DNA from: Xiphophorus maculatus
Lineage: Eukaryota > Chordata > Actinopteri > Cyprinodontiformes > Poeciliidae
NCBI RefSeq assembly: GCF_002775205.1
Contig: NC_036447.1
Location: 28,208,245-28,272,244, forward strand
Length of the DNA: 64,000 bases
Direction: 5' to 3'
A model generated the notes under the pieces. The model saw nothing but the letters and a program-made list of their open reading frames with translations, had not been told where the DNA came from and searched no databases. Both the position numbers and the translations under genes were made by a program. This document shows, piece after piece, positions 57,340 through 64,000 of this stretch; within the stretch, counting starts at the first letter, position 1, and each line of letters opens with the position of its first letter.

Positions 57340-60300
57340 TCAGTTTTCAGTTCTGACTTCTGAGGTAAACAAAGCGAAATTTACCCTCTGAATCCCACCG
57401 CAGTTAAATGAGTCGGGTCTCTGCTCGTCCGCGGCGTCCTCCTCTTCGTCTTGTGTCTTCCTCGATGTCGCCATGCCAACCCATGAATGCAAGTGTGGTG
57501 GAGTCATAGACGGCCATGTTGGGTACCCGTTTTTCAGCAGGTCCTCCGAGGAGCCGAGTGCCGCGCGTTTGCCATCAGAACTCTCAAACTCTGTCGAACA
57601 CACACGGTCAGGCTGTACATTTCTGCAAAACGTCTCGTGAATATGAAAAAAAAACCAAACTACACGTCGTTAACCCACCAATGCGTGCATGCCTTGCATG
57701 TACACCGGGCAGGGTGACGCTTTTTATTGACCCAAAGGGACTGAATGCCTCTCTGAGACTCTCCTCGCTCAGGTCCGGTGCGGTGGTGCCGGGATGCAGC
57801 TGTGTACCGTTTACTTTAGCCGTCTGTAGCGGCCCGTTCGTTTGTCTGCCGGGATGGAAACCCGATGGGTTTCCATCTGACAGACGGCCGTTAACCGTAG
57901 CAGAAACGTTCCGTCCCTCAGCCACGTCCTGAGTCAGTCTACTGACGTAAAGCTGATTGGCGTTAACTCTGTCGCTCATTAGAGCGTCCAGATTCAGATC
58001 CAAGTCCAGCATTGACTCTTTGACAGGCCTCTGCACCTGGAAAATTTACAAACACATAAAAAAAACTACATTTTTAGAAATCTCTACAAAGGTTTGAGTG
58101 TAACAGCCATGTCTAAAGGGTTACGTGGAATCAGAATCAGCTTTACTGGTCAAGACTGTGTTCACAAACAAGGACTTGTAGATAGAAATTAGTACATTTC
58201 TGCCAAGAAAGCTCAGAAATTTTCTAGAAAACAAGAAACTTTCTGAGCTTAAAACATTGAAGTTTTTCTTTTTTTTTTTAAATGCACATTTCTGAGCTTA
58301 AGTTGAAAATTAGCTAGAAAAAAAGGAGCAATTTTGACATTAATCTGGGAAATTTTATTTAAAAAGCCAAGTTTAAGCTAAAAATTTGCTTGACAAAAAC
58401 AAAAACAAAAGATTCGTTTTAATCTCAGAAAATGTTAGAAAAGTGAAGATCTAAAACTTTTAAAATTTCCACATTTTTTCTGAAAATGTCTCAGATCTCA
58501 ATTATTTTTTTAAACAAATTTTTAACTTTTCAAGCTCAGAAATTACTTTTTTTTTTTTTCTAGAAGATTTAAGTTATTTGGTAGAAATTGATTCCATTTT
58601 TTTTCTTTTTCAAATCTACAATGGCCCTAATTTGCTGTCGTAGCAAACAGACATTAAGTTTAAATACATAAACAATAGAGGAATAAGAAAGAGTAAATGG
58701 AGAAGCTCTACCTTGATGGTCTGACCCGACACGCTGAGCCCATTCAGAACTTCTAAAGCGAGCATTGCTCCTTCTAGCATCTGAAACTCCACCTTGGCAT
58801 GGATCTGAAAATTAAACATAAGAAGAAGAACCTCATCCAGAGACAGTGAAAGTCGTTCTTCTTTTTTTTCCCTTTCTGTGATGACAGAACAAACGTAAAC
58901 GTGAAACCCACCCTGACTCCTGTGTTCCACATTTGGACTTTGCGGACCGGCCCGCAGCAACCAAACAGCCGCCTCACTTCCCTTTTGGAAAAGTTGGCTG
59001 GGAACGGCCCGGAAAACACGGTGCACATGTCCCGGAAGACTGCAGAAACCTGCGGATGAAAACGCACACGCACGCTTTGGGACCGTTTTACACCGCAGGC
59101 CTGCACAACCACAACGTCTACAGAGCGCGGCGAAGAGCTCACGTTGTGATACAGCTGCTGCTGGTGGTGACGGTGAACGTAGCTTCCTTTCAGATGGTCC
59201 GAGAGGGACGAAAAGCGAAGGACAGACAGGAACAGGTGATCCGTCTGGTTCCTGAAGGAGGACAGCATCTGCAGAAGGAACGGGATTACCACAGTACTAG
59301 TGGAGGTCGTCAAAGCAACTAAATACGCCTGGGTTTGTTTTTTTTCTTGATAAAAGCTAAACTAAAGAGGCTGTTGGTTATTCAGAGGGGAGAAACTATA
59401 ACCGTTTAAAATGTTCACCTCTTTGTCAGATCCGTACCAGCGCTGGTGGGACAGGTCCAGATCAACGTTGGCGCGCTTTCCCAGAAATGCGACGGGGCGG
59501 CTGAGGCTCTGCAAAATGTCTGCAAACCTGCGTGAGAGAGAAAGGGGGGGAGGGGGGGGGGGGGGGGGGGGGAAAGTTAAAAACTGAAGCAAAAATATGA
59601 CATAAGAAAGTTTCACTGATTTTCTCGTTTACTGAGGCAGAGAGAGGAACAGCTCCTGTTTGGATCAGGATGAAAACGCTTTATTTTACAGATGAGGCGA
59701 GACTTGACAAGAAAAAAAAAGAAGCACTTTTTTGTGCCGATGTTTATTTTCAGAATAAAACAGAATAGAATACATCCAACCTGCTGGGTTTCCATAGTTA
59801 CAGCGTTCGTACGCTTTACCTGCCGTAAAATTGAAGCATTTGTCAAGGTGAGTTTTCAAACTTTTCCAAAGCTACACTTTGGAGATAAAAATAATTTGGA
59901 TGATTTTTTTTTTTTTTTTTTTTAAAAAGACAGTTTCAATTCACTATTATGAGACATGTATTACTGTCACTAATAATGTATTGTGATAGTATTCTCCATT
60001 CGACAGCAGGGAAAATGAAACTAAAATATTAACAAAATGTAATGTTTTGAAAATTCTCTCCCACACACCTGACTGGTCTGAGAACAAAACGCTAACAAAA
60101 ACTCTCAACAACTTTTAACATATAAAATATCAGACCAGCTTTATTTCAATTAGATCAACAAGTCACTGAGGCATTAGGAATAACAAATACACAACATTAA
60201 ACAAATTGATTTGTGTTGAGGTAAATTATCTTCCTGCTCAAATTAAATGCTATAACCCAATATTTAAAAGAAAAAAAAAATCACTTTTCTTTCTGTAACC

Positions 60301-63300
60301 AATCTTTTCTCTGAGAAATAATAATAAAAAAAGGACTTCTTTAAACTTAAACGCCTGATTAAGATTCAAGGATTTCACCCCCCATACAAACCCTGTAAAC
60401 AAAAATCTTTTTGGACCAATTTCAGTAATAAACTGAACTTGACTACATCTGTTTGATATCTAGGATCTATTGAAATGTATGTTTGACTGGATTGAAATGC
60501 CTTTTTCTAATTCAAGTTCAAAAATACTTCATTGATCCCACAAGGGAAATTAAAAGTCATTGTACCTCATATTAATTCAAATTCTTACGAGTCAGTAGAG
60601 ATGTACTTAACTTCTTGTAAAGTCCCAGGAGATGACGTGTTGTGAAATAGGACTATATACATGAAACCGAATAGAACAGAACAAATGTCAACGACCCAAA
60701 GAGCTGTAAAGATTTCCGCTCACCTGTAACTTGGTGTGGGTTCAGGTGTGTAGCTGGGAGACTCCTCTAAGCTCCACCCCCACAGCTCCTCCAGGTGAAG
60801 CTCCACAACCTGCCAGAGTGAACAGCAGGCCGCAGGTTTTAACGTCTGTAAAGGACCTGGACCTGGTCTGCGCTGTTTGCGAAAAGCGGCCCGTCACCTG
60901 GAGCGGCCCCGTTCCGATGAAGTACCGGGCCAGGTCCAGCGCTGCCACGGCGTCCTCGGTGGGATTGTGACCCCTCTGGTCCTCGGTTTGGATCTGCCTC
61001 CTGAGACGCGGGCGGAACAATAACCAACTGTGCGACAGACGCGCCGAGACGCTTGAACGGGAACTCACTTCAGCACCGCCTCGGCCAGAACCTTCAGCTT
61101 AAACTTCTGCCCGTGTTCTTTCCTGTACAGCAGGGCGGTGTCGATCACGTGAGGGTGGATGAGCTGTCGTCGGGGACGGGGATCACAACGGTTTTAAAAC
61201 CACAACTTTCTGGAAATCTTTTCTGTAGGGATGCACTGATTGCACTTTTCTGGCCGATTACCGATCTTTAAAAAGCCTGACCTGCCGATATCGATTTTAT
61301 TTTAGTTTTCTTAAATGTTGCCGAGTATAGCAAGAAAGCGACTCGCAGACAAAGCGAAACAGTTGAGTAAAAATGTTTGTGCTCTTTAACTCCCTCCTGA
61401 AGCAAATGTACAAATTCTACCAATAAAGTATAGAAATCTTTAAACTTACAATAAACCAGCCTTAAGAAAAGATGGAAACTGTAAAGAAACTATAGGTTCC
61501 GAAAAAAAACCAAACTGAATTTGGTTGATAATTTCAATCAGATAGACTTTGGTGCAGAAACGTTTACATGCTCTGAGTCTGAACATCATGTAAGAATCTT
61601 AGTGACTTACTTTGAGTGCTTTGAGGTCGTTGTTGAGGGAGTGGCCCACCAGAACGGCGTCACCTGGTAACAGTGTCCTGATCTTTGCCTGAACGTCCCG
61701 CAGCGTGGTGGTGACCGGTCTTAACATGGCTGCAGTGATGCCTGAGAACCTGATCGAACAAACCAAATAACCTTTTACCTTAAGATTCCATTCAAAAAGA
61801 CTATTAATTCAAAAGGGAAATTAAAATGTAAGCCATGACAAACACTATATGATTAGTCACAATTATGCACCTGTACATATCTTTGCATACCCTTACGGTA
61901 GGCTGAGAGTTTGATTAGAGCATGTGTGCGTTTTAGCATTTCTCTCTATGTAAGGCCATTTTTTCCAACACATACCACATTGTGAGGACCTATTATGAAG
62001 ATATATAGAGATAATATATACCTTTATATGTGTATGTGTGTGTGAAGCAGGCTTTTATGTCATTGTGGGGACCTATTTCTAGTCACAATGGTGGTTGTGG
62101 GGACCACTGCTTTTGTGGTGACATTTCTTGGTCCCCATGAGGGGAAATGCTATTTGTGAGTTAGGTATGTTATGGTTAGAGTTAGGCTGTAGAAAATGAA
62201 TGGAAGTCAGTATTATGTCCCCACAAGACATAAAAACACGACTGTGTGTGTGCGTGCTAGCATACCTCGTTAGGTAATTGATGACATGGTTTTGAGGTTT
62301 CACCAGCTCATCCAGTAAGCAGTTCCCATCACCGTCCACCAGAGAAACGCGAGCCAGCTCGTTTCCTTTCGTTGTCTGACACTGAAACACAACAAGAAAC
62401 AGAGTGGACAATATGAAGACTGAAGCACTCCATTAGTCTAGTGCTCAACTCTCCTGCTAGCGCGATGCTAACGGTCGGACAGCGGGGAAGCGGGAGAGGT
62501 TGTTCCGTCAGACCGTCACTTCCCAAAACCACACACACAAAAAAAAAACTTGTAAAACCGCTGTCCAAGCTCACAGACTGCGAGGACGGACGGACAGACG
62601 GACTCACCATTTCACAGTCTAGTCCGTACAGCGGGCTGTCATCAGTTACACTGACATCGCTGCCTGTGCACAGGAAGTCCTCGAAACCTGGAAGTCCTGG
62701 ATCAAATGAAGGTTCAGAACACATCTATGTTCAAAAGCAAAACTTGAAAAACTTATTGTTTCATTGGGACGGATGAATTTAAAACTAGCTTAGCATTTTA
62801 CTCGCCACATCAATACAATTTAAAAACAACACAGAGTAAGTTTGTAATACGGAAAACCCCTGAACGAGTGGAAGGTAATGTGGAGGTTTGCTTATTTATA
62901 AAAGATTCAGCTGGAATAAAACTGATTCACCATCTATTCCTTTAATAAGTTTTATTATGGGGGGGAAAAAATCAGAATTTTTACAAATTTAGAAATCAAA
63001 CAGATTTTTTTACCCTTGACTGGATAGTGATTTTTTATCATCTGTTGTTGGCTAAGCAGATATGCGGTCAGCCCCCTTCTCTGTGTGCCATACGTAGTGA
63101 TAACTGGGTGATCCTTCAGAGCTGAAGAAACAAAGACACACAAAGTTCATCTGATCATTTTTTTGTTTTTGTTTTTACTGAACCCTCCCTGAAACACAAC
63201 ATCATAGCAGAAATAAATAGATGTGAATAAATACTACACAGGGTTTTTGCAAAGATGGTTACATACAGGAACAAAAGTTTGAAATGGTGATCAATAAGAA

Positions 63301-64000
63301 AAAGTCTGCACAGTACGGAAGTATATTAGGGCCACTGGGGGAAAAAAAAAAATCAGAATTCTGATTTCTTTTCTCAGAATTTGAACATTTTCCTCAGGAT
63401 TCTAACTTTAATCTAAAAATTCTGACTTTATTCTCAGAATTTGTCTTTAACTTCAAAATTTAGATTTTTTTCCCCCACAGAATTCTCACTTTAATTTCAA
63501 TCTTTTGACTTTTTTCACAGAATTCAGAATTTTATCTCGGAATTCCGACTTTAATTTCAAAATGTTGATGTTTTTCTTAGAATTCTGACTGTCATCTTGA
63601 GACTTTTTGTTTTTTCCCCATTATCCCTAATCCCCTTCCGTAGAACAGTAATTGATGCTTTACAAATTGCTACAGCACGTCTTGTTGTTTACTAGTTGTA
63701 TCCAAAGCAACAACATTGGAGCTTCGCCCCTCACCTTCATGAAATGCCTCCTCTGGCGCAGCAAGAGATAAAAAATCCACCTTAGGGACTTCAAGGCTGA
63801 AGATGTCGGATGCCACATCGTCAGATGATGGAGTGAATGTAATTCTCTGTCAGAAACAAATAAAAATAAACTAAGTAAGGCGTCGACAGTATAATCAGAA
63901 CCTCTGTCGTCGCCCCCCCCCTAGTTCCTCACGGTGGTGTAGCTGCTCCGGAGGTGCTCCATCGAAAGGTAGTGGTTGTAGAAGAGACTCTGCGTCACGC
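57340..64000 (-). CDS. rexo5: RNA exonuclease 5 (REX/NEF-sp type), N-terminus beyond window
   Basis: A DEDDh 3' exonuclease followed by RRM-like modules; the family acts on small nucleolar and ribosomal RNA in the nucleus. Exons in transcription order: 64000-63933 (partial), 63846-63735, 63121-63014, 62696-62608, 62381-62266, 61749-61611, 61163-61069, 61000-60898, 60809-60724, 59527-59419, 59268-59074, 59049-58912, 58804-58712, 58036-57706, 57590-57340. All phases join. Nuclease motifs are intact: GLDCEM (first D and E), DELVKP, FSGIT, GHSLNNDL (D), GHNPTEDAV (H and D). RRM1 is TVFSGPFPANFSKREVRRLF then HAKVEFQMLEGA. A second RRM-like unit has NQLYVSRL and LREAFSPFGSIKSVTLP, with about 45 low-complexity residues between. 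The final exon could end earlier at a donor-like AGG|GTAAAT, so the exact C-terminus is uncertain. Confidence 0.92.
58130..58185 (+). repeat. Short dispersed fish repeat fragment
   Basis: GAATCAGAATCAGCTTTACT, then GGTCAAG and GTGTTCACAAACAAGGACTT, is a recurrent teleost motif, probably a retroelement tail. It lies in the rexo5 intron between exons 58804-58712 and 58036-57706. Confidence 0.4.
58195..58642. repeat. Degenerate tandem element, right end intact
   Basis: The interior is a run of GAAATTTTCTGAGCTTAA-like units. The right end TCTACAATGGCCCTAATTTG, then CTGTCGTA, matches the inverted ends of 4374-4698 and 63314-63642. The left end could not be placed. Confidence 0.45.
59540..59574. 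repeat. rexo5: Poly-G tract on plus strand (poly-C in rexo5 sense)
   Basis: Two G-runs, the longer over 20 bases, lie about 15-45 bases upstream of the rexo5 acceptor at 59527. In the sense of the gene this is an all-C polypyrimidine tract. It is prone to sequencing-length error and could form G-quadruplex structure on the plus strand. Confidence 0.85.
60505..60565 (+). repeat. Retroelement-tail-like fragment
   Basis: AATACTTCATTGATCCCACA followed by AGGGAAATTAAAAGTCA is a recurrent teleost motif. An inverse fragment (AATTTCCCTTTGGGATCAAT) occurs at about 33341-33360. It lies in a rexo5 intron. Confidence 0.4.
61226..61310 (+). repeat. hAT-like end fragment
   Basis: TAGGGATGCACTGATTGCAC, then GGCCGATTACCGATC and GCCGATATCGAT, is related to the element at 19152-19468. 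It is truncated, in a rexo5 intron. Confidence 0.45.
61900..62262. repeat. GTCCCCAC-type dispersed repeat with TG microsatellites
   Basis: TGTGGGGACC, GGTCCCCATGAGG and GTCCCCACAAGACATAAAAA recur in both orientations between TG-rich stretches. This arrangement is a frequent teleost repeat. It lies in the rexo5 intron between exons 62381-62266 and 61749-61611. Confidence 0.5.
63314..63642. mobile_element. Short element with inverted ends and tandem TCAGAATTCTGACTTTA-like interior
   Basis: TACGGAAGTATATTAGGG (left) is inverted as CCCTAATCCCCTTCCGTA (63625-63642). About a dozen degenerate units of roughly 20-25 bases fill it. It is related to 4374-4698 and 58195-58642, in a rexo5 intron. Confidence 0.55.

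Noticed and set aside
1..64000. tRNA, rRNA or snoRNA genes
   Set aside because: I looked for B-box-like GGTTCGANTCC and box C/D patterns, including in introns of the conserved genes, and saw none convincing by eye. A covariance-model scan was not possible.

Overview
The window is vertebrate nuclear DNA, almost certainly from a ray-finned (teleost, probably percomorph) fish. Four conserved vertebrate genes with canonical GT/AG introns are present: ears2, gga2, parn and rexo5. Many introns are under 200 bp. The repeats are those common in teleosts: Tc1-like transposons, L2-type LINEs with ATTGATTG tails, hAT-like and TTAA-type miniature elements, and solo LTRs. There is no prokaryotic or viral gene content.

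Layout: (1) 93-11120, minus strand: the 5' part of a multi-exon gene for a secreted, internally repeated protein that I do not recognise. It has a signal-peptide exon, at least eleven downstream exons, and continues beyond base 1. (2) 11121-16467: a gene-poor divergent interval with one LTR-like remnant. (3) 16468-23397, plus: ears2, mitochondrial glutamyl-tRNA synthetase, ten exons, 543 codons. (4) 25402-40109, plus: gga2, a VHS-GAT-GAE clathrin adaptor, sixteen exons, 617 codons. (5) 42529-53284, plus: parn, poly(A)-specific ribonuclease, twenty-six exons, 682 codons, with catalytic residues at the same numbers as human PARN. (6) 57340 to beyond 64000, minus: rexo5 (RNA exonuclease 5), fifteen exons visible, N-terminus outside the window. 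parn and rexo5 converge tail to tail across about 4 kb, which also holds a possible unidentified plus-strand first exon with a promoter-like sequence (about 56.0-56.44 kb).

How the genes relate: they are not an operon. parn (mRNA deadenylation and 3' trimming of small RNAs) and rexo5 (3' exonuclease, REX family) both process RNA, ears2 charges mitochondrial tRNA, and gga2 sorts trans-Golgi cargo. The ears2 then gga2 tandem order and orientation match human 16p12, and human PARN and REXO5 also lie on 16p, so the block is probably old synteny.

The accessory layer lies in introns and spacers. It includes two solo LTRs of one family with target-site duplications, each carrying a CTCF-like motif; a 986-bp element with perfect 31-bp terminal inverted repeats; a hAT-type element with an 8-bp duplication and a 15-bp perfect hairpin; a TTAA-type element split by a nested L2 insertion; three related short elements with internal degenerate tandem arrays; and a 36-bp direct repeat bracketing gga2 exon 1. 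All exon boundaries are my own reading of splice sites and phase, not transcript data.
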